From Oscillospiraceae bacterium (GTDB taxonomy: Bacteria; Bacillota_A; Clostridia; Oscillospirales; CAG-272): a stretch of DNA of 25,195 nucleotides. Every line of letters starts with the position of its first letter. The first letter of the stretch is position 1. A program made the position numbers and the translations under genes. The stretch lies in the NCBI GenBank assembly GCA_015064195.1, contig SVSO01000015.1:1-25195 (forward strand), read 5' to 3'. The notes below the pieces were generated by a model that searched no databases, was not told the DNA's origin, and saw nothing but the letters and a program-made list of their open reading frames with translations. Shown here one piece after another: positions 1-7,188 of this stretch.

Positions 1-2
1 CC

Positions 3-899
3 CACATCGGCTTCGAGGAGGACAAGGCACTGGCGGAGCAGCTGGATCCCGCGTGGGGTGTGGACATCATCATCGGCGGCCATTCCCACACCTTCATCGA
101 GGAGCCGGCCATCGTCAACGATATTCTCATCGTGCAGGTGGGAACGGGAACGGATCAGATCGGCCGATTCGATCTGGTGGTGGATACGGACACCAACCGG
201 CTTCACGATTACCGCTGGCAGAATATTCCCATCGATGCCGATCATTGCCCCAAGGATGCGGCACTGGAGGGGATCATTTCCTATTACAAATCCCAGACCG
301 ACGCCAAATATCAGCGCATGATCACCCGCTTCAAGAGACAGCTCACCCATCCGTCCCGGTATCAGGAGACGGAGATCGGCGGTCTGTTTGCCGACATTAT
401 CAAGGAAAGCCTGCGGCTTGACATCATGCTTCTCGGCTCGGGCAGCATCCGCACCACCGAGCTTGGGCCGATCGTGCTGCTGTCCGATTTGGCGGAGTGC
501 TTCCCCTATAACGATCCCATCTATATGTGCCAGATCACCGGCGCACAGCTGAAGCGGATGATGCTTCACGTGCTGCGCGACGAGGCACTGGACGGCGGGC
601 ACACGGAATTCTATCAGCTCTCCGGCCGTCTGCGCGTGGTGTACGACCGCACGACGCACAGCTTTACGAAGTTTGAGTTCCGCGATGTTCCCATTGAGGA
701 CGAGCATCTCTACCGTGTCGGTCTGCAGTCCTATCATTTCAAGAATTTTGAAGCAAATTTCGCCGTGCCCATGGAGGAGATCGCGGCAAACGGCAAGCCG
801 CGCATTGTGACCACCGACTGTCAGGAGCTTTTGGAGGAATATCTCTCCGAGCATCAGAATCTGGAGCGCGGGATCAGCGGCAGACTGATCGTTCAGTGA
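3..899 (+). CDS. 5'-nucleotidase / UDP-sugar hydrolase family protein, 3' part only
   Basis: The reading frame is open from the window edge, so the start lies upstream. The visible part begins inside the calcineurin-like metallophosphoesterase domain. The motif GGHSHT, near residue 27 of the visible part, is the family's metal-binding signature. The rest (about 260 residues) matches the 5'-nucleotidase C-terminal domain layout, with a segment near CFPYNDPIYMCQITGAQLK that resembles the substrate-binding region. The family hydrolyses nucleoside monophosphates, UDP-sugars or cyclic nucleotides, usually outside the cytoplasm. Any signal peptide would be outside the window. The gene ends in TGA and is followed within 10 bases by a strong terminator, so it is the last gene of its unit. 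The family assignment is firm; the substrate is unknown. Confidence 0.85.
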   Translation, partial: HIGFEEDKALAEQLDPAWGVDIIIGGHSHTFIEEPAIVNDILIVQVGTGTDQIGRFDLVVDTDTNRLHDYRWQNIPIDADHCPKDAALEGIISYYKSQTDAKYQRMITRFKRQLTHPSRYQETEIGGLFADIIKESLRLDIMLLGSGSIRTTELGPIVLLSDLAECFPYNDPIYMCQITGAQLKRMMLHVLRDEALDGGHTEFYQLSGRLRVVYDRTTHSFTKFEFRDVPIEDEHLYRVGLQSYHFKNFEANFAVPMEEIAANGKPRIVTTDCQELLEEYLSEHQNLERGISGRLIVQ

Positions 900-908
900 G
901 GATCAATT

Positions 909-941
909 AAAAAACGGTGCTGTTTTGCAGCACCGTTTTTT
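909..941. terminator. Bidirectional intrinsic terminator between convergent genes
   Basis: A perfect 14-bp inverted repeat (909-922 with 928-941) has a core of CGGTGCTG / CAGCACCG and a 5-base loop. A-rich and T-rich outer arms supply a T-tract on either strand. It sits between the stop codons at 899 (plus strand) and 950 (minus strand), so it can end both transcripts. Confidence 0.92.
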
Positions 942-949
942 GCGGGATT

Positions 950-2005
950 TTACAGAATGACCTCATGCCCGGTTCTTGCCGATTCGTAGATGGCCATGAG
1001 AATGCGCAGGATCTCCACGCCATCTTCAGCCGGTGCGATACACTCCGCGCCGTTCAGAATGCAGTCCACGAAGTTGTTGATCTCGCCGGGGAAGCAGTTG
1101 TCCTCATTGATCTTCACACCAGCGGGAGTGACATCGACCATATAGCCGTTCATGCAGGTGTACATATCGAAATCCGGCGCAAGCTTTACGCCGCCCTTGT
1201 CGCCGAACAGCTCGATGGAATAGAGATCCTCCTTGATGTTCAGCGCGTAGGAGCTTTCGAGGAACAGCACCGCGCCGTTGTCGTAGCGGATGAGTGCCGT
1301 CGCCAGATCCTCCACGTCGCAGACTGCCGAGGAGTCCGGGCAGACATAGCCGGTGGAGCCGCGCTTGATGCCCGGGCGGTTGTTCAGCTTTTCAAAAGCC
1401 GCACCGTAGACCGACACAGGCTTCGGATTGCCCATGAGATAGCGGGTCAGGTCGAGAATGTGTACGCCAAGGTCGATGAGCGGACCGCCGGCGGACATGG
1501 AACGGTTGCAGAACCATCCGCCGGGATTTCCGTGGCGGCGGAGATAGGATGCCTTGGCGTAATAGATATCGCCGAAGAAATCGTTCTTCTGATTATCCAT
1601 CACCACGTCGGTATAGGATGCAAACCGGCAGCAGAGGCCCACCATGAGCAGGCGATTGTTTTTCTTTGCCGCTTCCAGCATGGCTTCCGCTTCCTTGACT
1701 GAAGCGGCGATGGGCTTTTCGCACAGCACGTGCTTGCCCGCATTCAGCGCTTTGATGGAGCAGGCGGCGTGATTGCAGTTCCAGACGCAGACACTGACCG
1801 CGTCGATCTCCGGCAGTGCGGCAAGCATTTCATCCTCGTCGGTGAAGAGCCGGGTCACGCCGTAGCGAGCCCCCTTCATTTTCAGCCGCTCCTCGTTGAT
1901 GTCGCAGAATGCGTAGATCTCCACGTTGGGATTCTTCTGATACGCGGCGATGTGCGAGGCCGAGATACCGCCTACGCCGATGATGGCAATTTTCAGCTTT
2001 TCCAT
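950..2005 (-). CDS. Gfo/Idh/MocA family NAD(P)-dependent oxidoreductase
   Basis: This is a cytoplasmic sugar or inositol-type dehydrogenase of about 351 residues. Its N-terminus is a Rossmann nucleotide-binding fold (IAIIGVGGISASH). The family motif CEKPIA follows, carrying the catalytic-region lysine. The C-terminal half has the typical GGPLIDLGVHILDL segment, whose Asp and His are active-site positions in the family. The ATG at 2005 was chosen because AAGGAGG lies 6 bases upstream; an in-frame ATG 21 bases earlier has no such site and overlaps the preceding gene. It is the third gene of a minus-strand operon after the SBP and the TIM-barrel isomerase, with 10 bases between stop and start. 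This suggests it oxidises or reduces the sugar imported and isomerised by its neighbours. The substrate cannot be read from the sequence. Confidence 0.9.
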   Translation of the reverse strand: MEKLKIAIIGVGGISASHIAAYQKNPNVEIYAFCDINEERLKMKGARYGVTRLFTDEDEMLAALPEIDAVSVCVWNCNHAACSIKALNAGKHVLCEKPIAASVKEAEAMLEAAKKNNRLLMVGLCCRFASYTDVVMDNQKNDFFGDIYYAKASYLRRHGNPGGWFCNRSMSAGGPLIDLGVHILDLTRYLMGNPKPVSVYGAAFEKLNNRPGIKRGSTGYVCPDSSAVCDVEDLATALIRYDNGAVLFLESSYALNIKEDLYSIELFGDKGGVKLAPDFDMYTCMNGYMVDVTPAGVKINEDNCFPGEINNFVDCILNGAECIAPAEDGVEILRILMAIYESARTGHEVIL

Positions 2006-2015
2006 GATGTCCTCC

Positions 2016-2870
2016 TTATTTTGCAAGCATTTCTTTCAGGATCGCGACTTCCTTCACCACGTCCTCATCGTGAGAGGGACTGCCCTCACGCTCGATGGAC
2101 AGAAATCCGGTGTAGCCGATGTCGCGGAGCGTGTCGAGGTATGCCGTCCAGTTGACCTCGCCCGTACCGATGATGACCTCGCGGCAATAGTCGCGCTCTT
2201 TGTAATCCGGATCTTTTTTCACGCCGTACATGACTTCGAGATCGGACAGCTTGTAAAGCACGCCGTCCTTGGCGTGGGTGTGAACGATGTAACTGCCGAG
2301 AATGCGCGCTGCATCCTCCGCCTTTTCACCGGTGGACATGACCACATTGGCCGGGTCGAAGTTGACCGCCGCCGCAGGTGAGCCGATGGAATCGAGGAAG
2401 GCTTTCAGCACTGGTGCAGGCTCCGGGCCGGTCTCATTCGCCAGATACGCGCCTGCTTTTGCCGCATATTCCGCAATGTGAGCGAAGGTTTCCTGCATGA
2501 CACTGTAGCGGGGATGGGCGGGATCGGCGGGGATCGGGCCGATGTGGGTGGTGACGATGTTCGTGCCGAGATCGAGGGCGATGTCGTAGACGTGCTTGAT
2601 GTTCTCGTAAAGTGCCTCGCGGCGGTCAAGCTCGTGGAACTTGATGCCGAAGTCACCGCAGAGCGCGGCGATCTTCAGCCCCAGCGAATCGGCAATGCTT
2701 TTGATGTCACGGCGGAAATTCGCATCCGCGCTGTCAAAGCCGACGCAGGCCCCCAGCTGTACGCCCGCAGCACCCAGCGCCGCCGCATTTTTCATGGCGG
2801 CGATCAGCGTTTCCTTTGACTCATAATAATGGCGGGCATTGATAAAAATGCCGATGGGGAAATTGTACAT
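2016..2870 (-). CDS. Sugar phosphate isomerase/epimerase (xylose-isomerase-like TIM barrel)
   Basis: A 284-residue protein of the AP-endonuclease-2/xylose-isomerase-like TIM-barrel family. Candidate metal ligands occur in the usual order: Glu in LANETGPEP, Asp in NFDPANVV, His in VHTHAKDG and Glu in LSIEREGSP. Such proteins isomerise or epimerise sugars and often pair with Gfo/Idh/MocA dehydrogenases, as here. The start is supported by AAAGGAG upstream, which overlaps the stop codon of the SBP gene (2883), so the two are probably translationally coupled. The N-terminal 70 codons are duplicated in the broken copy at 4489-4698. The complete length suggests this copy is functional. The exact reaction is unknown. 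Confidence 0.88.
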   Translation of the reverse strand: MYNFPIGIFINARHYYESKETLIAAMKNAAALGAAGVQLGACVGFDSADANFRRDIKSIADSLGLKIAALCGDFGIKFHELDRREALYENIKHVYDIALDLGTNIVTTHIGPIPADPAHPRYSVMQETFAHIAEYAAKAGAYLANETGPEPAPVLKAFLDSIGSPAAAVNFDPANVVMSTGEKAEDAARILGSYIVHTHAKDGVLYKLSDLEVMYGVKKDPDYKERDYCREVIIGTGEVNWTAYLDTLRDIGYTGFLSIEREGSPSHDEDVVKEVAILKEMLAK

Positions 2871-2882
2871 GGTGATTCTCCT

Positions 2883-4322
2883 TTATTCTGCCAGCGATTC
2901 GATGAGGCTGGTCATGGTCTCCGCATAGCTTGCCGATCTTGCATCGTAAGCGGAGGCGATGTCAAGATTCTGCTTGGTGGACAGGCGCATCAGCATCCAC
3001 GGCGAGCCATCCTTGAAGCCGAAGGAATAGACATGGGTGAAATCGTCGGATACATTGTCGAAGATGATCTCCAGCATTTCCGCCGAATCCTCATCCCGTG
3101 CGGCTTTGCCCTGAAGGGCGCGCTCAAAATATTCGGGGCGGACATCGTAGTAGCCGAAGCAGGAGAGGGCATTGAGGATCGCGCCGGCTTTTTCGGGATC
3201 GGAGGTATTGGGGATGACAAAGCCGGTGGAGTTGTCGGTGCAGACATAGGTCTGATAGGATGCCTGTTCCTCGTTCCACTTGGGATAGGGCAGGATACCG
3301 AAATCATCCTCCATCTCACGCATGGTGTGGGCCACCTGAATGCGCTCCGCCATGAAAAGTCCCTGACTGTTCATGAACGGTGCCACCATATCCCAGCTTT
3401 CGCCGTAGAGGGTGGTGCCGGATTTTTTCACGAATTCCAGAAGCTTTTGATAGACATCCACGTATTTTTCGCTCAGCCCGAGGAGCTTCGGTGTGCCGTC
3501 GGAGTCACGCTCGGTCAGCGGAATGTCGCAGGCGGGGATGAAGGCATCGATCTCCATGTTGTTGCCGGTCAGGAAGCCGAACTGGTCGTTTTTGTCGATC
3601 TTGCTGTTGCCGTCAAGATCGCGTACTGCCATGGCGGAATATTCGATCAGCTTGTCGAGCGTCCATTTTCCGTCGCGTACCAGAGAATACAGGTCAGTGA
3701 TCTGATAGCTCTCCGCCAGCTGTTTGTTGAAGTACATGGCATAGGTGGAATCGTAGAACTGCGGGTCGGCGTTTCCGATGGTCATGTAGGATTTTCCGCC
3801 CAGATCGCCGGCTTTGATGATCTCCTGCGGCCACCACGGCTGGGAGAAATCCAGCGCATCGATGTCGGAAAGATTCAGAAAGCAGCTGTTGATGGCTTCC
3901 ACGGCCAGTCGGTATGCATATCCGCCGGCCAGCTGGATGCTGTTGTCGCCGGCCATGACGCTGGCGGTGAGGGTGGAGAGCCACGTGGGATACTGGCGCG
4001 ATTCGCTGGAGCCGTCCCGGACGGTGAACTCAAAATTCACGTTGTACAATTCCTCCACAGCCCGATTGCGGCGGTAAACGGCATCGTTGATGATATCGCC
4101 GTTTTCTTCATCGGACACCATCTGCGTGTATTCCCAGAGATAGATGTTGAAATCCTCGCCGCCCATGTCAAGGGCGGGCAGGGAATCCCGCGGATCGCCC
4201 GATGTGGTGGATTCGGCGGCAGAATCGGCAGTGGTCGTGTCGGATGTGCCCGCATCGCCGCCGCATCCGACTGCTGACAGCAGGATCGCGGCAAATAAGA
4301 GGTACGAGATTGCGTGTTTCAT
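2883..4322 (-). CDS. Extracellular solute-binding lipoprotein, copy 1 (ABC importer binding protein)
   Basis: A 479-residue secreted lipoprotein. It has Lys, a hydrophobic segment, and a lipobox-like AVGC with the lipidated cysteine at residue 20. A Ser/Thr/Ala/Asp-rich linker of about 30 residues follows, then a family-1-like SBP fold (AVYRRNRAVEELYNV). An EF-hand-like loop DLDGNSKIDKND is encoded at 3585-3620; its spacing fits a calcium site. It should bind a carbohydrate or similar ligand at the outer membrane face for an ABC importer, but no permease or ATPase gene is nearby. It is first in the operon with the isomerase and dehydrogenase. Residues 1-140 match SBP-2 with one substitution (D57N); the rest is strongly diverged. 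The ATG has an AAGGAG site upstream. The ligand is unknown. Confidence 0.9.
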   Translation of the reverse strand: MKHAISYLLFAAILLSAVGCGGDAGTSDTTTADSAAESTTSGDPRDSLPALDMGGEDFNIYLWEYTQMVSDEENGDIINDAVYRRNRAVEELYNVNFEFTVRDGSSESRQYPTWLSTLTASVMAGDNSIQLAGGYAYRLAVEAINSCFLNLSDIDALDFSQPWWPQEIIKAGDLGGKSYMTIGNADPQFYDSTYAMYFNKQLAESYQITDLYSLVRDGKWTLDKLIEYSAMAVRDLDGNSKIDKNDQFGFLTGNNMEIDAFIPACDIPLTERDSDGTPKLLGLSEKYVDVYQKLLEFVKKSGTTLYGESWDMVAPFMNSQGLFMAERIQVAHTMREMEDDFGILPYPKWNEEQASYQTYVCTDNSTGFVIPNTSDPEKAGAILNALSCFGYYDVRPEYFERALQGKAARDEDSAEMLEIIFDNVSDDFTHVYSFGFKDGSPWMLMRLSTKQNLDIASAYDARSASYAETMTSLIESLAE

Positions 4323-4376
4323 AATCGGTTCTCCTTATTGAAAATTCAGCCGGATGACCGCATCCGTCCTGAATTC

Positions 4377-4405
4377 ATTATATCACAGAAATCGCGGCAA
4401 AGTAA
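4377..4405 (-). promoter_or_regulatory. Promoter of SBP-1 operon
   Basis: On the minus strand, TTACTT at 4400-4405 and TATAAT at 4377-4382 are separated by 17 bases. A TG one base before the -10 box makes it an extended -10. It lies about 55 bases upstream of the SBP-1 ATG. The same promoter occurs unchanged upstream of SBP-2. Confidence 0.8.
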
Positions 4406-4434
4406 AGCGACAGATGTGCGGAATGCTTGCACAA

Positions 4435-4698
4435 TTATGCACTCGGTTTCAAATTTAACTTGATTTTTTCGCCGGGATGCGGTATAATGAGCGCGGCGAT
4501 CTTCAGCCCCAGCGAATCGGCAATGCTTTTGATGTCACGGCGGAAATTCGCATCTGCGCTGTCAAAGCCGACGCAGGCCCCCAGCTGTACGCCCGCAGCA
4601 CCCAGCGCCGCCGCATTTTTCATGGCGGCGATCAGCGTTTCTTTGGACTCGTAATAATGGCGGGCATTGATGAAAATGCCGAGAGGGAAATGGTACAT
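4435..4698 (-). pseudogene. Truncated sugar phosphate isomerase (5' fragment created by duplication)
   Basis: The first 70 codons copy the N-terminus of the isomerase at 2016-2870, with near-identical DNA (4489-4698 against 2661-2870). At the duplication junction the frame runs into the reverse strand of the AraC promoter region. It adds 17 unrelated residues (starting IIPHPGEK) before a TAA at 4435. The start codon and the AAAGGAG site 6 to 12 bases upstream are intact, so an 87-residue product could still be made. All but the first barrel elements are missing, including every candidate metal ligand, so no enzyme activity is expected. It follows SBP-2 just as the intact gene follows SBP-1. 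Confidence 0.88.
4460..4488 (+). promoter_or_regulatory. Orphan duplicated promoter, pointing into the truncated isomerase gene
   Basis: TTGATT (4460-4465), 17 bases, then TATAAT (4483-4488). This is a copy of the AraC-1 promoter at 6291-6319, left behind when the duplication joined it to the interior of the isomerase gene. The regulator gene it should drive is absent here, so any transcript runs antisense to the isomerase fragment and SBP-2. Confidence 0.75.
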
Positions 4699-4710
4699 GG
4701 TGTATCTCCT

Positions 4711-6153
4711 TTACTCAGTCAGCGATTCGATGAGGGTTTTCATGGTTTCGTCCGCGCTGGATTTCAGCGATTCCCACATGGATGCGATTTCGACATTATT
4801 TTTGATTGTCTGGCGCATCATCATGGAGGGAGCTGCCTGATTGCCGAAGCAGAACGAATAAATCTGTGTGAATTCAATGGAAATGTTGTCAAAGATGATG
4901 TCAAGTATGGCGGCGGATTCTTCATCGCGGGCTGCTTTTCCCTTGAGGGCACGCTCAATGTATTCGGGCATGACATCATAGTAGCCGTAGCAGCACAGCG
5001 CGTTGAGAATTGCGCCCGCTTCCTCCGCATTGGCAGTGTTGGGTATGAGGAACGCCGTGTTGTTGCCGCAGGATACATGGGTATAGTAGTCCTTCTGCGC
5101 TTCATCCCATTTAGGGTAGGGGAGAATGCCGAAGTCATCGTTCATTTCGCGCATGGTGTGCGCCACCTGAATGCGCTCAGCCATAAAGAGTCCCTGCCCG
5201 TTCATGAACGGCTCGACCATATCCCAGCTTTCGCCGTAGAGTACCGTGCCGGATTCGCGGATGAACTGATTCAGCTTCTGCTGGACATCCACATATTTCT
5301 CGCTGAGTCCCACCAACTGAGGGATTCCGTCAGCATCTCTTGTTGTAATCGGAACATCACAGGCCGCGACAAAGCCGTCGATCTCCATGTTGTTGCCGGT
5401 CAGAAAGCCGAACTGGTCGTTTTGATCCATCTTGCTGTCACCGTTCAGATCGCTTGCTGCCAGTGCAGAGTATTCGATCAGCTTATCCATCGTCCACTTT
5501 CCGGAGAGTACCAGATCATAGAGATCAGTGATAGAATAACCCTCTGCCAGCCGCTTGTTGTAGTACATGGTATACACTACATTGTAGTTCTGAGGATCAA
5601 CATTGCCGAAGCAGAGGAACATTTTTTTGCCAAGATCCGCCGCCTCCATTGCTTGACCCCACCACCACGGCTGGGAGAAATCAAGAGTCTCCACATCGGC
5701 GAGATTGTGGAAATAGCTGTTGAGTGAATCCAGTGCCAGTCGGTATGCATATCCGCCGGCCAGCTGGATGCTGTTGTCGCCGGCCATGACGCTGGCGGTG
5801 AGGGTGGAGAGCCATGTGGGATACTGGCGCGATTCGCTGGAGCCGTCCCGGACGGTGAACTCAAAATTCACATTGTATAATTCCTCCACAGCCCGATTGC
5901 GGCGGTAGACGGCATCGTTGATGATGTCGCCGTTTTCTTCATCGGACACCATCTGCGTGTATTCCCAGAGATAGATGTTGAAATTCTCGCCGCCCATGTC
6001 AAGGGCGGGCAGGGAATCCCTCGGATCGCCCGATGTGGTGGATTCGGCGGCAGAATCGGCAGTGGTCGTGTCGGATGTGCCCGCATCGCCGCCGCATCCG
6101 ACTGCTGATAGCAGGATCGCGGCAAATAAGAGGTACGAAATTGCGTGTTTCAT
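4711..6153 (-). CDS. Extracellular solute-binding lipoprotein, copy 2
   Basis: A 480-residue paralogue of SBP-1 with the same signal peptide, lipidated cysteine (residue 20), linker and first 140 residues, and the same promoter. From residue 141 on the sequence is diverged but clearly homologous, keeping landmarks such as LDFSQPWW, GQGLFMAERIQVAHTMREM and FGILPYPKW. The calcium-type loop is DLNGDSKMDQND, encoded at 5416-5451. The change in the ligand-binding part with unchanged export and control regions suggests a different or shifted ligand. It is divergent from AraC-1 and is followed only by the broken isomerase gene. No transporter genes accompany it. The ligand is unknown. Confidence 0.9.
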   Translation of the reverse strand: MKHAISYLLFAAILLSAVGCGGDAGTSDTTTADSAAESTTSGDPRDSLPALDMGGENFNIYLWEYTQMVSDEENGDIINDAVYRRNRAVEELYNVNFEFTVRDGSSESRQYPTWLSTLTASVMAGDNSIQLAGGYAYRLALDSLNSYFHNLADVETLDFSQPWWWGQAMEAADLGKKMFLCFGNVDPQNYNVVYTMYYNKRLAEGYSITDLYDLVLSGKWTMDKLIEYSALAASDLNGDSKMDQNDQFGFLTGNNMEIDGFVAACDVPITTRDADGIPQLVGLSEKYVDVQQKLNQFIRESGTVLYGESWDMVEPFMNGQGLFMAERIQVAHTMREMNDDFGILPYPKWDEAQKDYYTHVSCGNNTAFLIPNTANAEEAGAILNALCCYGYYDVMPEYIERALKGKAARDEESAAILDIIFDNISIEFTQIYSFCFGNQAAPSMMMRQTIKNNVEIASMWESLKSSADETMKTLIESLTE

Positions 6154-6207
6154 AATCGGTTCTCCTTATTGATAATTCAGCCGGATGACCGCATCCGTCC
6201 TGATTTC

Positions 6208-6236
6208 ATTATATCACAGAAATCGCGGCAAAGTAA
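6208..6236 (-). promoter_or_regulatory. Promoter of SBP-2
   Basis: On the minus strand, TTACTT at 6231-6236, 17 bases, then TATAAT at 6208-6213, with TG one base before the -10 box. It is the duplicate of the SBP-1 promoter and is divergent from the AraC-1 promoter, with about 54 bases between the two -35 boxes. Confidence 0.8.
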
Positions 6237-6245
6237 AGCAACAGA

Positions 6246-6264
6246 TGTGCAGAATGCTTGCACA
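6246..6264. promoter_or_regulatory. Candidate operator between SBP-2 and AraC-1 promoters
   Basis: TGTGCA (6246-6251), 7 bases, then TGCACA (6259-6264) form an exact inverted repeat just upstream of both -35 boxes. A further ATGCAC follows within 10 bases. The position suits an AraC-type activator of both divergent promoters. In copy A the left arm is TGTGCG, one mismatch. The binding role is inferred from position and symmetry only. Confidence 0.4.
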
Positions 6265-6290
6265 ATTATGCACTCGGTTTCAAATTTAAC

Positions 6291-6319
6291 TTGATTTTTC
6301 CGCCGGGATGCGGTATAAT
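6291..6319 (+). promoter_or_regulatory. Promoter of AraC-1
   Basis: TTGATT (6291-6296), a 17-base spacer and TATAAT (6314-6319). The predicted start is about 6326, giving a leader of roughly 22 bases that carries the AGGAG site of AraC-1. Confidence 0.82.
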
Positions 6320-6348
6320 GATACTGTAAGGAGAAAGGCGGTGAGACG

Positions 6349-7146
6349 ATGTTTTATGAAAAGATATACGAGACGAAAAACAAGGATTTTCCGCTCTATA
6401 CCTCCACTTGCACCGTGAAGCCGCGGCAGTACATGGACGGGCTCCACTGGCACGAGGAGCTTGAAATATTATGCTGCTTTGAGGGCGAGGCCATCGTGGT
6501 GTGCAACAAGGAGCAGTGGGTGCTTCATCCCGGGGAGCTGGCGGTGATCAATCCTTTCAACCTGCACACACTGTATTCGCGGAACGGCTGTGTGCGCCAT
6601 TGTCTGCTCATCGGTCAGCATCTGCTGGCGGACATCGGCTGTCAGGAGACGGCGTTCCGGCATTTTTTCACCGATGAAGCCGCATTTTCCGTATGCCGCG
6701 CGATCTCACGGGAGATGGAGGAAGACCGCCCCTACAGCCAGAAGGAGATCCTCTCCCTCACCATGCATCTTCTGGTGCAGCTCTGTCGGAATTTCACCGA
6801 CGGCGAGCTGACAAATCCCGGCAGTGCAGGCCGGCACAAGGTGGCAAGGGAAGCCATGACCTACATCGATCACCATTTTCTGGAGGTGATCGACATCGAC
6901 AGCGTATGCACGGCCCTCGGCTACAGCCGCTCCCACGTCTGCCATTCCTTCAAGCAGATCACCGGCGGCTCACTGGGGCAGTACATCATCACCCGCCGGC
7001 TGCATCATGCCAACGCCCTGCTTGCCACGGGGCGGTATACGGTGAAGGAATGTGCTTACTTATGCGGGTTTCAGACCATCGGCTATTTCTCGCGGATGTA
7101 CAAGAAGACCTTCGGTATCCCGCCGTCGGAGCTGCCGGCACAGTAA
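6349..7146 (+). CDS. AraC-family transcriptional regulator 1
   Basis: A 265-residue cytoplasmic regulator. The N-terminal cupin-like sensing half has HWHEELEILC and HPGELAVINP. The C-terminal 100 residues form the double helix-turn-helix DNA-binding domain (IDSVCTALGYSRSHVCHSFK, then VKECAYLCGFQTIGYFSRMY). AGGAGAAAGG lies upstream of the ATG. It diverges from SBP-2, from which the SBP-1 unit was copied, so it most likely senses a sugar and controls both SBP promoters. It is separated from SBP-3 by a terminator hairpin. The target and inducer are inferred, not seen. Confidence 0.9.
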   Translation: MFYEKIYETKNKDFPLYTSTCTVKPRQYMDGLHWHEELEILCCFEGEAIVVCNKEQWVLHPGELAVINPFNLHTLYSRNGCVRHCLLIGQHLLADIGCQETAFRHFFTDEAAFSVCRAISREMEEDRPYSQKEILSLTMHLLVQLCRNFTDGELTNPGSAGRHKVAREAMTYIDHHFLEVIDIDSVCTALGYSRSHVCHSFKQITGGSLGQYIITRRLHHANALLATGRYTVKECAYLCGFQTIGYFSRMYKKTFGIPPSELPAQ

Positions 7147-7154
7147 TAAATCAA

Positions 7155-7188
7155 ATTCCCTGCACATTCGGATGTGCAGGGAATGGTT
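7155..7188. terminator. Intrinsic terminator between AraC-1 and SBP-3
   Basis: A perfect 13-bp stem (7155-7167 with 7172-7184) carries a stable TCGG tetraloop. On the plus strand GGTTTT follows. It lies between the stops of two convergent genes and can act in both directions, though the T-tract is short. Confidence 0.85.

Larger units (their letters stand above)
2661..4490. repeat. Tandem duplication, copy A (1.83 kb)
   Basis: This unit runs from inside the isomerase gene through SBP-1 to the base after the TATAAT of an AraC-type promoter. It is repeated directly as 4489-6321. The two units share GA at the junction (4489-4490), equivalent to 2661-2662 and 6320-6321. The copies differ in length by 3 bases, matching one extra codon in SBP-2. 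Identity is about 98% by eye at both ends but low in the middle. Confidence 0.93.
4489..6321. repeat. Tandem duplication, copy B (1.83 kb)
   Basis: Direct repeat of 2661-4490. It contains the isomerase 5' fragment, SBP-2, its promoter and the start of the AraC-1 promoter region. The right boundary at 6321 is where the sequence continues uniquely into the AraC-1 leader. The parts 4489 to about 4640 and 5734-6321 are nearly identical to copy A; about 4640-5734 is diverged. Confidence 0.93.

Noticed and set aside
917..1702. Plus-strand open frame of 261 codons opposite the Gfo/Idh gene
   Set aside because: It is the antisense shadow of the oxidoreductase; it has no SD and no recognisable domain.
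2829..4277. Plus-strand open frame of 482 codons opposite SBP-1 (similar one at 4477-5727 opposite SBP-2, and 7174-8715 opposite SBP-3)
   Set aside because: Long shadows caused by GC-rich codon bias of the minus-strand SBP genes. The SBP frames have signal peptides, lipoboxes, promoters and SDs; the shadows have none.
2661..6321. Insertion sequence or transposon as cause of the duplication
   Set aside because: No transposase frame, terminal inverted repeats or target-site duplications are visible at 2661, 4489 or 6321.
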